NCBI GenBank assembly: GCA_024399495.1
Contig: JAKSNY010000012.1
Coordinates: forward strand, 1-64,000
Length of the DNA stretch: 64,000 bases
From: Paludibacteraceae bacterium
GTDB taxonomy: Bacteria > Bacteroidota > Bacteroidia > Bacteroidales > Paludibacteraceae
Reading direction: 5' to 3'
Shown one piece after another: positions 23,088-30,820 of the stretch. The notes below the pieces were generated by a model, which did not search any database, was not told the origin of the DNA, and saw nothing but the letters and a program-made list of their open reading frames with translations. Numbering within the stretch: position 1 is the stretch's first letter; every line of letters begins with the position of its first letter. The position numbers and the translations under genes are program-made.

Positions 23088-24533
23088 TTAACTTAAAAAT
23101 TTATCCATCTCTGCTGCGGCTTTACGTCCGTCACCCATTGCTAAGATAACGGTTGCACCACCACGAACTATATCACCACCTGCAAATATCATTGGTATAG
23201 AGCTTTGCATATTGTCTCCAACCACAATGGTTCCCTTTGGAGATACTTCCAATCCTTGTATAGAACGTGGAATAAGTGGGTTAGGTGATACACCTACACT
23301 TACTATAACTGTATCTACATCAAGAAGTTCTGTTGCACCCTCAATGGCAACAGGACGGCGGCGTCCCTTCTCATCGGGTTCACCAAGTGTCATCTTTTGC
23401 AGAAGAACTTGTTTTACACGTCCTTTCTCATCGCCAATGTATTCTATAGGGTTATGCAATGTACGGAATTCAACACCCTCTTCTTTAGCGTGTTTAACCT
23501 CCTCTTTACGGGCTGGCATCTCGTCCTCGCTTCTACGATAAATTATTGTAGCAAGCTCAGCACCAAGACGCTTAGCGGTACGGACAGAGTCCATAGCGGT
23601 GTTGCCGCCACCAACCACTGCCACACGTTTGCCTTTAAGTACAGGTGTGTCAAACTCATCTTTAGCGGCACCCATAAGGTTTACACGAGTAAGGTACTCA
23701 TTAGATGACATTACACCTATAAGGTTCTCGCCCTTAATGTTCATAAAGTTAGGAAGTCCTGCACCCGATGCTACAAACAATCCCTTGAATCCTTGCTCTT
23801 TAAGGTCATCAAAACTCAATGTCTTGCCAACTATGCAGTCCTTAATGAACTTAACGCCCATTTTCTCAAGGTTGCTTATTTCAACATCAACTATTGAGTT
23901 AGGCAGACGGAATTCAGGAATACCATATTTAAGCACACCGCCAATCTCATGAAGTGCCTCAAATACAGTAACATCGTAGCCTTTCTTTGCCATATCGCCG
24001 GCAAAACTAAGACCTGCAGGTCCGCTACCTACAACGCCCACCTTAATGCCGTTTTTAGGCTCAAGTTCAGGAAGGCTGATGTTTCCGCTGTTACGCTCAT
24101 AGTCAGCGGCAAAACGCTCAAGATAACCTATGGCTACAGCCTGCTTGCCCATCTTAAGATGGATACATTGGCTCTCGCACTGTTTCTCTTGCGGACAAAC
24201 TCTACCGCAAACAGCAGGTAGGGCAGATGTCATTTTAAGCACCTTGGCGGCACCTAAGAAATTGCCACGCTCTATGTTTTTTATGAACGAAGGTATGTTA
24301 ATGCTTACAGGGCAGCCTGTCATACAACTTGGATTGGGGCAGTCAAGACAACGCTTAGCCTCAAGCAATGCCTGCTCTTCTGTAAGACCTTGATTAACCT
24401 CCTCTGAGTTATGACTGCGGTATTCACCGTCAAGTTCATTCATCTTTACACGGGCAATCTCTGTACGCTCCTTGTTTTTCATAGACTGACGCAACTCATT
24501 ACGCCATTCTGCATTTCTATCAGTAAGTTCCAT
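23088..24533 (-). CDS. nfnB: NADPH-binding FAD/iron-sulphur subunit (NfnB / glutamate-synthase small-subunit type)
   Basis: A 481-residue flavoprotein. The N-terminus has two [4Fe-4S]-type Cys clusters (CLDCPNPSCMTGCPV and CGRVCPQEKQCESQC), then an FAD fold (VGVVGSGPAGLSFAGDMAKKG, about residue 167) and an NADPH fold (VAVVGGGNTAMDSVRTAKRLG). Alone it would be called GltD/GltA-like. Because it lies 4 bp behind an NfnA/SudB-type gene and no glutamate synthase large subunit is near, I favour NfnB of the NADH-dependent ferredoxin:NADP+ oxidoreductase, which makes NADPH by electron bifurcation. A sulfide dehydrogenase role is the alternative. Confidence 0.8.
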   Translation of the reverse strand: MELTDRNAEWRNELRQSMKNKERTEIARVKMNELDGEYRSHNSEEVNQGLTEEQALLEAKRCLDCPNPSCMTGCPVSINIPSFIKNIERGNFLGAAKVLKMTSALPAVCGRVCPQEKQCESQCIHLKMGKQAVAIGYLERFAADYERNSGNISLPELEPKNGIKVGVVGSGPAGLSFAGDMAKKGYDVTVFEALHEIGGVLKYGIPEFRLPNSIVDVEISNLEKMGVKFIKDCIVGKTLSFDDLKEQGFKGLFVASGAGLPNFMNIKGENLIGVMSSNEYLTRVNLMGAAKDEFDTPVLKGKRVAVVGGGNTAMDSVRTAKRLGAELATIIYRRSEDEMPARKEEVKHAKEEGVEFRTLHNPIEYIGDEKGRVKQVLLQKMTLGEPDEKGRRRPVAIEGATELLDVDTVIVSVGVSPNPLIPRSIQGLEVSPKGTIVVGDNMQSSIPMIFAGGDIVRGGATVILAMGDGRKAAAEMDKFLS

Positions 24534-24537
24534 AATA

Positions 24538-25368
24538 TTAACCGTTTATAGATTCCTTATACTTGGCAAACGCTGCCTGTTCCTGCTCTCTGTATGCACC
24601 CATACGTGACATCATCTCGTCAAAATTAACCTTGTGAGCATCAAACTCAGGACCGTCAACGCAAACAAACTTGGTTTCACCGCCAACGCTTACTCTACAT
24701 GCTCCGCACATGCCTGTACCATCTACCATAATGGTGTTAAGTGAAGCAACTGTAGGAACATTGTATTTTGCTGTAAGCAACGATACAAACTTCATCATAA
24801 TTGCCGGACCTATTGTAACGCAAAGGTCAACTTTCTCTCTGTTTATTATGCTCTCTACGCCGTTGGTAACAAGACCTTTAGTGCCGTATGAGCCATCGTC
24901 GGTCATAATAATAACCTCATCAGACACTTTTCTAACCTCGTCTTCAAGAATTACAAGGTCTTTGGTTCTTGCGGCAAGTACTGCAATTACCTTATTGCCA
25001 GCCTTTTTCATAGCCTCTGCAATAGGTAGCATCGGGGCAGTGCCTACACCACCGCAAGCACATACAACAGTACCAAACTTCTCAATGTGAGTTGCCTTAC
25101 CAAGAGGTCCTACAACGTCAGCCACATAGTCCCCGACATTAAGGGCACAAAGTTTAGTAGAGGAGACACCAATCTTTTGTACAACCAAAGTGATGGTGCC
25201 TTTCTCTATATCGCTTCCTGCTATTGTAAGAGGAATACGCTCGCCATTCTCATCAACGCGTACAATGACAAAGTGACCTGCCTTGCGTGATTTTGCAATC
25301 ATAGGTGCCTCAATGTCAATTCTGAATACATTTTCAGAGAACTGCTTTTTATTAATAATTTTATTCAT
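24538..25368 (-). CDS. nfnA: FAD/[2Fe-2S] NADH-binding subunit (NfnA/SudB type)
   Basis: A 276-residue ferredoxin-NADP reductase-like subunit. It has an FAD-binding barrel (residues 10-95, with AGHFVIVRVDENGERIPLTIA), an NAD-binding region (VVCACGGVGTAPMLPIAEAM, about 103) and a C-terminal [2Fe-2S] site DGTGMCGACRVSVGGETKFV followed by CVDGPEFD. Related to PyrK, but the pairing with the larger flavoprotein 4 bp downstream and the absence of pyrD point to NfnAB. It follows gdhA on the same strand after an 88-bp gap. The expected role is to pass electrons between NADH, ferredoxin and NADP+. Confidence 0.82.
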   Translation of the reverse strand: MNKIINKKQFSENVFRIDIEAPMIAKSRKAGHFVIVRVDENGERIPLTIAGSDIEKGTITLVVQKIGVSSTKLCALNVGDYVADVVGPLGKATHIEKFGTVVCACGGVGTAPMLPIAEAMKKAGNKVIAVLAARTKDLVILEDEVRKVSDEVIIMTDDGSYGTKGLVTNGVESIINREKVDLCVTIGPAIMMKFVSLLTAKYNVPTVASLNTIMVDGTGMCGACRVSVGGETKFVCVDGPEFDAHKVNFDEMMSRMGAYREQEQAAFAKYKESING

Positions 25369-25456
25369 TTTTATCTGTTTTGATAGTTTAGTTAAAATTC
25401 TCTGCTGTTTCTCTCCATAAGGACATAACTTTCAACTATCAATTTTCAATTTTCAA

Positions 25457-26794
25457 TTAAATTATTCCTTGTGCCATCATAGCCTTGGCAACCTTCATGA
25501 AGCCTGCAATGTTAGCACCTTTAACATAGTTGATATAGCCGTCAGGTTCTGTACCGTACTTAACGCAGTTCTCGTGGATGTTAGCCATAATGCCTTTAAG
25601 TTTGGAATCAACCTCCTCTGCACTCCAGCTCAGACGCTCAGAGTTCTGGCTCATCTCAAGACCCGATGTTGCAACACCGCCGGCGTTAGAAGCCTTACCC
25701 GGAGAGTAAAGCAATTTAGCCTTTTGGAATGTAGCGATAGCCTCTGGAGTAGAAGGCATGTTAGCACCCTCTGCAACAGCAATAACGCCGTTAGCAACAA
25801 TCTTCTTTGCGTCCTCACCGTTAATCTCGTTTTGGGTTGCAGATGGCATTACAATGTCTGCCTTCTCACCCCAAGGACGCATACCCTCATGATAGATTGC
25901 TGTAGGATATTTCTCAGCATACTCACGGATACGTCCGCGTTGTACTTGTTTCAAGTCCTTAACATACTCAAGTTTCTCTTGGGTGATACCATCGGGGTCA
26001 TAGATGTAACCGTTAGAATCAGAAAGAGTCATTGGTATGGCACCAAGTTGAATCAGTTTCTGACAAGTATAGGTAGCAACGTTACCTGAACCTGAGATAA
26101 GGACTTTCTTGCCCTTAATATCAATGTTACGAGTCTTTAGCATTGAGCAAAGGAAATATACGTTACCGTAACCTGTAGCCTCAGGACGGATAAGAGAACC
26201 GCCAAACTCAAGACCCTTGCCTGTAAATGTTCCTGTAAACTCACCGCTAAGCTTGCGATACATACCAAACATATAGCCAACCTCACGTGCACCTACACCT
26301 ATATCGCCTGCAGGAACATCAGTATCGGGACCAATGTGTTTCCATAACTCAAGCATATAAGCCTGGCAGAAACGCATAACCTCATTGCTTGACTTGCCAC
26401 GTGGAGAGAAATCAGAGCCACCCTTTGCACCACCCATAGGAAGTGTTGTAAGAGCGTTCTTGAACGTCTGCTCAAAAGCAAGGAACTTCAAGATTGAAGG
26501 GTTAACTGATGAGTGGAAACGGATACCGCCCTTGTAAGGACCGATAGCCATATTATGTTGAACACGGTAAGCCATGTTTGTCTGTACATTACCTTTGTCA
26601 TCTACCCAAGATACACGGAATGTAAAGATTCTGTCTGGAATACAAAGCCTCTCTATAAGATTAGCCTTCTCAAACTCAGGGTGTTGATTATAAACATCCT
26701 CAATAGACTCCAATACCTCTTGTACTGCCTGAAGATATTCCGGTTCATTAGGAAATCTCTTCTTTAGGCTTTCTACTACGTTTTTAGCGTTCAT
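25457..26794 (-). CDS. gdhA: glutamate dehydrogenase, NADP-type hexameric
   Basis: Reductive amination of 2-oxoglutarate with ammonium to glutamate. The 445-residue length and motifs fit the hexameric class I enzyme: substrate site YKGGIRFHSSVNPSILKFLAFEQ (about 88), catalytic lysine loop PMGGAKGGSDFSPRGK (about 119) and the nucleotide fold KVLISGSGNVATYTCQKL (about 234). Ammonium assimilation through GDH is the norm in Bacteroidales. A TATCTTTG promoter box lies about 90 nt upstream. The gene heads a co-oriented run with nfnAB and ddh. Cofactor preference (NADPH) is inferred from family and context. Confidence 0.95.
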   Translation of the reverse strand: MNAKNVVESLKKRFPNEPEYLQAVQEVLESIEDVYNQHPEFEKANLIERLCIPDRIFTFRVSWVDDKGNVQTNMAYRVQHNMAIGPYKGGIRFHSSVNPSILKFLAFEQTFKNALTTLPMGGAKGGSDFSPRGKSSNEVMRFCQAYMLELWKHIGPDTDVPAGDIGVGAREVGYMFGMYRKLSGEFTGTFTGKGLEFGGSLIRPEATGYGNVYFLCSMLKTRNIDIKGKKVLISGSGNVATYTCQKLIQLGAIPMTLSDSNGYIYDPDGITQEKLEYVKDLKQVQRGRIREYAEKYPTAIYHEGMRPWGEKADIVMPSATQNEINGEDAKKIVANGVIAVAEGANMPSTPEAIATFQKAKLLYSPGKASNAGGVATSGLEMSQNSERLSWSAEEVDSKLKGIMANIHENCVKYGTEPDGYINYVKGANIAGFMKVAKAMMAQGII

Positions 26795-27098
26795 AATAAA
26801 AAAGTTTTAAAAAGTTATATAAGTTCTTTATTCTCTTTTGTTTATACCCCGATGCACAAACCTGTGCATTCTATTTGGATTTGCAAAGATACTCAAAACC
26901 TAAGAGTAGGGGAGCAAACCACTGCAAAAATACAATAAAAATTATTAACAACTTACAAATTATTACAAATTTATTGCAGTAACTTGTAAATTGTTAGTAT
27001 AATTAAGGTTGTTTATTGTAGTTTGTAAGTTTGTTGTTTAATCAACCCTGCCACTACAGGTGCGGTGGCAGGGGAATAAATGTAAAGGGAAACATTTT
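26795..27098. other. intergenic region upstream of gdhA
   Basis: Contains the gdhA -7 box TATCTTTG (complement of 26884-26891), an AT-rich stretch (26940-27045) with imperfect inverted repeats of the AACTTACAAA / TTTGTAAGTT type, and REP-like hairpin copy 1 (27046-27074). No gene was seen. Confidence 0.6.
27046..27074 (+). repeat. REP-like hairpin, copy 1 of 4
   Basis: Stem arms CTGCCAC and GTGGCAG around the loop TACAGGTGCG, extended by C-runs and G-runs. It lies downstream of the hydrolase gene (minus strand). Confidence 0.8.
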
Positions 27099-27671
27099 CT
27101 ATGCTTCCATTATTTTTTTTAGTAGTGGCAATACTGCTTTACGCAGCACTTTCTCATTCAGGCGATGCTCACCCTCAAACCATTGGGCATTGGGGTAATA
27201 CTCCTTAAACTTATCGTAGGTATGAACTGTGGGGTCATTAGTGCCAAAGAGTCCGTAGGTGTTTTCTCTGTCAAAATCTGTGATTCCCTTAAACTGCAAC
27301 CTCTCCATCTGGTTATAGTGCTGTATAATGTCTTTGGTAATCTTAAATGTCTTGGCACTGTCCTTTCTGCCGTTAAGGTATGGATGCTCACCTGTTTTAA
27401 GAATGCCGTACCTTGTCATAAAGAAAGCGGGATTCACTAAAATCTTCTTGAATCCAAACATCTGCTGGGCATACATTCCACCCATTGACGTGCCTATGAT
27501 GACATCGGGTTTAATATCCTCACAATACTTACGTAGATAAGGCAATGCCTCAGCAGGGTCCACAGGAATATCAGGAGCCAAAATCTCACAATCCTTTAAC
27601 TCATTACGCAGAGTCTCCACCGTTCCGCTTGCACCCGATGATGCAAATCCGTGAAAATAGACTATCTTCAT
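27099..27671 (-). CDS. YqiA/YcfP-like alpha/beta-hydrolase
   Basis: A 190-residue compact alpha/beta-hydrolase. MKIVYFHGFASSGASGT gives the oxyanion HG motif, GTSMGGMYAQQ (about residue 60) is the nucleophile elbow with Ser, and a C-terminal EGEHRLNE supplies the catalytic His. This matches the YqiA/YcfP (UPF0227) group, probably an esterase or thioesterase on an unknown substrate. A TATCTTTG box lies at 27789-27796 (minus strand). It is monocistronic between gdhA and the divergent rhuM. Confidence 0.8.
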   Translation of the reverse strand: MKIVYFHGFASSGASGTVETLRNELKDCEILAPDIPVDPAEALPYLRKYCEDIKPDVIIGTSMGGMYAQQMFGFKKILVNPAFFMTRYGILKTGEHPYLNGRKDSAKTFKITKDIIQHYNQMERLQFKGITDFDRENTYGLFGTNDPTVHTYDKFKEYYPNAQWFEGEHRLNEKVLRKAVLPLLKKIMEA

Positions 27672-27788
27672 ATTCTCGTTAGTTACTGTTGGTCACAACT
27701 TAAACTCCGCTCTTTGCGTTTGCGGAATTTCAGCTAAACATTGTTGGAATAAAGCATTATGCGTGGTCATAATTCAAAAAATCAATTG

Positions 27789-27796
27789 CAAAGATA
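27789..27796 (-). promoter_or_regulatory. -7 box (TATCTTTG) of the hydrolase gene
   Basis: Consensus box on the minus strand, about 118 nt before the ATG at 27671. The long leader holds a CTCCGC/GCGGA hairpin. Confidence 0.5.
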
Positions 27797-27822
27797 GTCA
27801 ATGTTAATGTAATAAACAAATT

Positions 27823-27854
27823 CCCTCTGCCACTACAGGTGCGGTGGCAGGGGG
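27823..27854 (+). repeat. REP-like hairpin, copy 2 of 4
   Basis: Same 24-nt core as copy 1 (CTGCCAC / GTGGCAG arms). Here it is between two divergent promoters, so it is not acting as a terminator of either neighbour. Confidence 0.8.
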
Positions 27855-27907
27855 AAGAGTTTAACTTTGGTCTGAAAATATTTTTTGTGGAAATTAAGGA
27901 TTTTTCG

Positions 27908-27915
27908 TATCTTTG
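27908..27915 (+). promoter_or_regulatory. -7 box (TATCTTTG) of the rhuM-like gene
   Basis: It lies 28 nt before the ATG at 27944. Confidence 0.6.
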
Positions 27916-27943
27916 TACAAGTTAAAACATCTGCAAAAAATTA

Positions 27944-28969
27944 ATGACAGACATACAATTCATATTATATAACCTACCTGAAGAAGACGGCAAAGTACAA
28001 GTGGTGATTAAGGATGAAACCATTTGGGCTACGCAGAAGGCTATTGCACAATTGTTTGGTGTTGGCATTCCTGCCATTAGTAAGCATCTAAAAAATATAT
28101 TTGATGAAGGTGAATTGCAAAAAGAAGTGGTTGTTTCCAAAATGGAAATAACCACTCCGCATGGAGCCATTGAGGGGAAGACACAACTTAGCGAAACATC
28201 TTTTTATTCACTTGATGCAATCATTTCTGTTGGTTACCGCATTTCATCGCCCAAGGCTACAAAGTTCCGCCAGTGGGCTACGCAAGTTCTGAACGAATAT
28301 ATAAAAAAAGGGTTTGTGATTGACGATAAACGCCTGAAACAAAGCAAGACCGTATTTGGAACAGACTACTTTAAGGAGTTGTTAGAGAGAGTCCGCTCAA
28401 TACGAGCAAGTGAACGCAGAATCTGGCAACAGATAACAGACATCTATGCAGAATGCTCATTTGATTATGACAGCAATTCGCCTACAACAAGGGAGTTTTT
28501 TCAAATGGTGCAGAACCGTTTTCATTATGCTATAACGGGCAAAACCGCACCTGAGATAATTTATACTAAGGCAGACCACACTAAAGAGAATATGGGATTA
28601 CAGACGTGGAAGAACTCACCTGATGGTCGCATACTTCTCTCCGATACAAAAGTGGCTAAAAACTATTTGTCTGAAAAGGAGATACGCCAATTAGAAAGAG
28701 CGGTTACAGGTTATTTTGATTACGTGGAGGATTTAATAGAACGTGAGAATGCTTTTTCTATGAAACAATTTGCTGCCAGTGTCAATGAGTTTCTATCGTT
28801 CCGCAGATACGCACTACTACCCGATAAGGGCAAAATCTCACGTGAAGATGCTGACCGCAAGGCAGAAGAGGAATACAAACTATTTAACCCGACACAACAA
28901 ATTGATTCTGATTTTGACAAGCATCTAAGAAACCTGCTTGAAGATGATAGTAATACTACTTTACCTTAA
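27944..28969 (+). CDS. RhuM family protein
   Basis: A 341-residue member of the virulence RhuM family (first named from Salmonella SPI-3). The diagnostic N-terminus is VIKDETIWATQKAIAQLFGV...AISKHLKNIFDEGEL, a helix-turn-helix-like region, followed by YSLDAIISVGYRISSPKATKFRQWATQVLNEYIKKGF, the conserved RhuM core (also seen in Bro-N/KilA-like proteins). The C-terminal half (TREFFQMVQNRFHYAITGKTAPEIIYTKADHTKENMGLQTW) is also typical. The biochemical role is unknown. The family is common in mobile and defence regions. It is followed by REP copy 3 and convergent hicBA. Confidence 0.88.
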   Translation: MTDIQFILYNLPEEDGKVQVVIKDETIWATQKAIAQLFGVGIPAISKHLKNIFDEGELQKEVVVSKMEITTPHGAIEGKTQLSETSFYSLDAIISVGYRISSPKATKFRQWATQVLNEYIKKGFVIDDKRLKQSKTVFGTDYFKELLERVRSIRASERRIWQQITDIYAECSFDYDSNSPTTREFFQMVQNRFHYAITGKTAPEIIYTKADHTKENMGLQTWKNSPDGRILLSDTKVAKNYLSEKEIRQLERAVTGYFDYVEDLIERENAFSMKQFAASVNEFLSFRRYALLPDKGKISREDADRKAEEEYKLFNPTQQIDSDFDKHLRNLLEDDSNTTLP

Positions 28970-28974
28970 ACCAA

Positions 28975-29006
28975 CCCCTGCCACTACAGGTGCGGTGGCA
29001 GGGGGG
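28975..29006 (+). repeat. REP-like hairpin, copy 3 of 4
   Basis: Same core, with longer C/G runs flanking, between the convergent 3' ends of rhuM and hicB. Confidence 0.8.
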
Positions 29007-29027
29007 TAAAACATTATATGCTGAAAA

Positions 29028-29378
29028 TCAAAACTGCATTGCCTTGCTTGCAGTCATAGACAATGCGTTGTTAATGTACTTGTTTAAAGACAATCCGTTC
29101 ATTTGAGCCAACGCGTCAAGTTGAGCATGCAGTTCCGGCGATACCCTAACATTAAATGCACCTTTGTAAGACCTTTTAGGCAGAACACCCCTTGCACTGC
29201 AATCAGCCAAATAATCATCAACTGCACCTATAAAATCATCTCTTAATTCCGCTACAGTTTCACCCTCGTAAGTAATTTTTACATTGTTAGGCAAGCCAAG
29301 CACTTCTCCAAAAAGACAATTATCCTTTTCGCTTACTTCAATACTTCCTATAAATCCGTTATAACTAAGAGTGCTCAT
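29028..29378 (-). CDS. hicB: HicB-family antitoxin
   Basis: A 116-residue antitoxin. The N-terminal degenerate RNase H-like fold is YNGFIGSIEVSEKDNCLFGEVLGLPNNVKITYEGETVAELRDDFIGAVDDYL. The C-terminus is a ribbon-helix-helix DNA-binding domain (GAFNVRVSPELHAQLDALAQMNGLSLNKYINNAL). It is expected to neutralise HicA and repress the operon. Its ATG is 2 bp after the hicA stop, so the order is toxin first, as usual for hicAB. Confidence 0.9.
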   Translation of the reverse strand: MSTLSYNGFIGSIEVSEKDNCLFGEVLGLPNNVKITYEGETVAELRDDFIGAVDDYLADCSARGVLPKRSYKGAFNVRVSPELHAQLDALAQMNGLSLNKYINNALSMTASKAMQF

Positions 29379-29380
29379 AA

Positions 29381-29659
29381 TTAATGTTCCTTTCTATTCT
29401 TTAATTGTTCCTCTAGTTCGTTAATTTTTATAAAATCAAGAATTTGTTTCATTACGTATGATTTAATGAATTTTTCTGGATGTGGTTTGTGTGCTATGTA
29501 TGAACTGTCGCCATTTACAAAAATTACTCTTGACCCCGATGTTTTACCTTTATTACTCAACGTATATCCAAAAATTGAGAACAATTTTACTAATTCATTC
29601 CAAGTAAAATCTACTGGTTGCCTCTTAAACCTTTCTATCAGTTTGTCTTGTGTGCTCAT
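29381..29659 (-). CDS. hicA: HicA-family mRNA interferase toxin
   Basis: A 92-residue toxin from ATG 29657-29659 (MSTQDKLIERFKRQPVDFTW). A dsRNA-binding-like fold carries the catalytic His in YIAHKPHPEKFIKSYVMKQI, after the strand TSGSRVIFVNG. The slightly longer frame (start 29677) would begin inside the promoter, so the internal ATG is preferred. TACATTTG at 29675-29682 is the promoter. mRNA cleavage is inferred from the family. Confidence 0.88.
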   Translation of the reverse strand: MSTQDKLIERFKRQPVDFTWNELVKLFSIFGYTLSNKGKTSGSRVIFVNGDSSYIAHKPHPEKFIKSYVMKQILDFIKINELEEQLKNRKEH

Positions 29660-29674
29660 AATTCTTCCACGATG

Positions 29675-29682
29675 CAAATGTA
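29675..29682 (-). promoter_or_regulatory. -7 box (TACATTTG) of hicAB
   Basis: It lies 15 nt before the hicA ATG on the minus strand. The upstream TAATAGTTAC region is AT-rich. Confidence 0.55.
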
Positions 29683-29785
29683 ACTATTATTTAGTTGCAA
29701 ACAAAATTTATTTGGTTATTTTATACAAATATAGTGAATTATCTCCAGAAAACCAACTGATTTTATATCATTTTGACAAAAAAAA

Positions 29786-29813
29786 CTGCCACTACAGGTG
29801 CGGTGGCAGGGGG
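29786..29813 (+). repeat. REP-like hairpin, copy 4 of 4
   Basis: Same 24-nt core. It is upstream of hicA and downstream of the P-loop gene fragment on the minus strand. Confidence 0.8.
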
Positions 29814-29823
29814 AATTTGTATA

Positions 29824-29990
29824 TTATTGGAAGATAGTTTGTAGCTGTTGTTGAGTTAATTTAGGTGTAATATTGTTCTCCTTTATTGGTCCCCAAATCA
29901 TTGGAGCTATATATAATTCGTAGTTGTAGGCTTGTCCTATGCTTTGCAATGTGATATTAATGTAATTACAAGGATTTGTCTGTTTTGCTA
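29824..29990 (-). pseudogene. orphan C-terminal protein fragment
   Basis: In a frame different from the upstream P-loop gene, the minus strand reads LWIAKQTNPCNYINITLQSI, then GQAYNYELYIAPMIWGPIKE and a stop about 20 codons later. The composition looks protein-like, but there is no start codon, and an in-frame TGA lies just upstream. It is either the tail of a deleted gene or the original end of the P-loop gene displaced by a frameshift. Confidence 0.4.
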
Positions 29991-30757
29991 TCCATAAAGT
30001 GAGATTTCATGAAATCAGTAAATTTATGTTTAATTTCAAACTCATTAGGAATTCTACAATTTATCGTATCTATTACTATTAAACATTTTGCTATTTCTTG
30101 CGTAATTTCCATGTTGTCAATAGGTAAATGCCGTTTTGCAGAATCAATGCGAATTTTTACAAATTTGTCGTTTAAATCGATATTCTTATTAACAGATTTT
30201 ACAGCACAATCCCATACAAGACCATAATTACAAAAACAATCTGGATTTTCATTTAGAAACTCTATAACTAAATTGTTCTCTTTAATATTGTTTGCAGAAC
30301 ATTCCCAACTAATCCAGTCTGTTAATGAAAGTTCATAATGGATAATATCACATCTATTTGACAGTATCTCAATTTCATTAGGCAAATTCTTTTTATTAAT
30401 TATCCATATTAAAGGTATTGAGGTTATTATCTCTGACAAAAATTCAAAATACTGAACATCATTGGAATCGTATTCATAGGAAGAACTATGATCGGGACAA
30501 TATACATATACCTTATTGTTGTTTTCGTATTGCTTATAAGCTGTTAGCTCTTCACGTTGATGGCAACTTCTATCTTCAAAAACGCCATCCCAATTAGCTT
30601 TATTAATTGGTGATCTTTGCCCGAAAAGTTCACGTATAATACTTAACTTTCCAGATGTAGGACTTCCGTACACTATTAGTGGTTTCCTTTTTGACCCGGA
30701 TTCTAAAGATTGTAATTTTTGAATTAAAGCAATTCTTCCATAAATTTTTTCTTCCAT
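29966..30757 (-). CDS. P-loop NTPase-like protein with altered Walker A
   Basis: A 263-residue protein. Near the N-terminus PLIVYGSPTSGKLSIIRELFG (about residues 26-46) looks like a Walker A loop, but the Ser/Thr after GK is Leu, which would weaken Mg2+ and phosphate binding. The Walker B equivalent may be IPLIWIINKKNL (about 113), without acidic residues. The rest is unrecognised. It resembles STAND- or AAA-type ATPases that have lost catalysis. The C-terminus may have been changed by a frameshift (see the fragment at 29824-29990). It follows a 63-bp gap downstream of the BACON operon on the same strand. Confidence 0.55.
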   Translation of the reverse strand: MEEKIYGRIALIQKLQSLESGSKRKPLIVYGSPTSGKLSIIRELFGQRSPINKANWDGVFEDRSCHQREELTAYKQYENNNKVYVYCPDHSSSYEYDSNDVQYFEFLSEIITSIPLIWIINKKNLPNEIEILSNRCDIIHYELSLTDWISWECSANNIKENNLVIEFLNENPDCFCNYGLVWDCAVKSVNKNIDLNDKFVKIRIDSAKRHLPIDNMEITQEIAKCLIVIDTINCRIPNEFEIKHKFTDFMKSHFMDSKTDKSL

Positions 30758-30820
30758 AACGTTAAGTTTTTAAAAGTCAATAAATTAAGTTAATATAAAA
30801 GTTTCTGAATAATTTTTAGG

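Noticed and set aside
23088..25368. Glutamate synthase small subunit (gltD) as the main call
   Set aside because: No large subunit nearby, and the 4-bp linkage to an NfnA/SudB-type gene fits NfnAB better.
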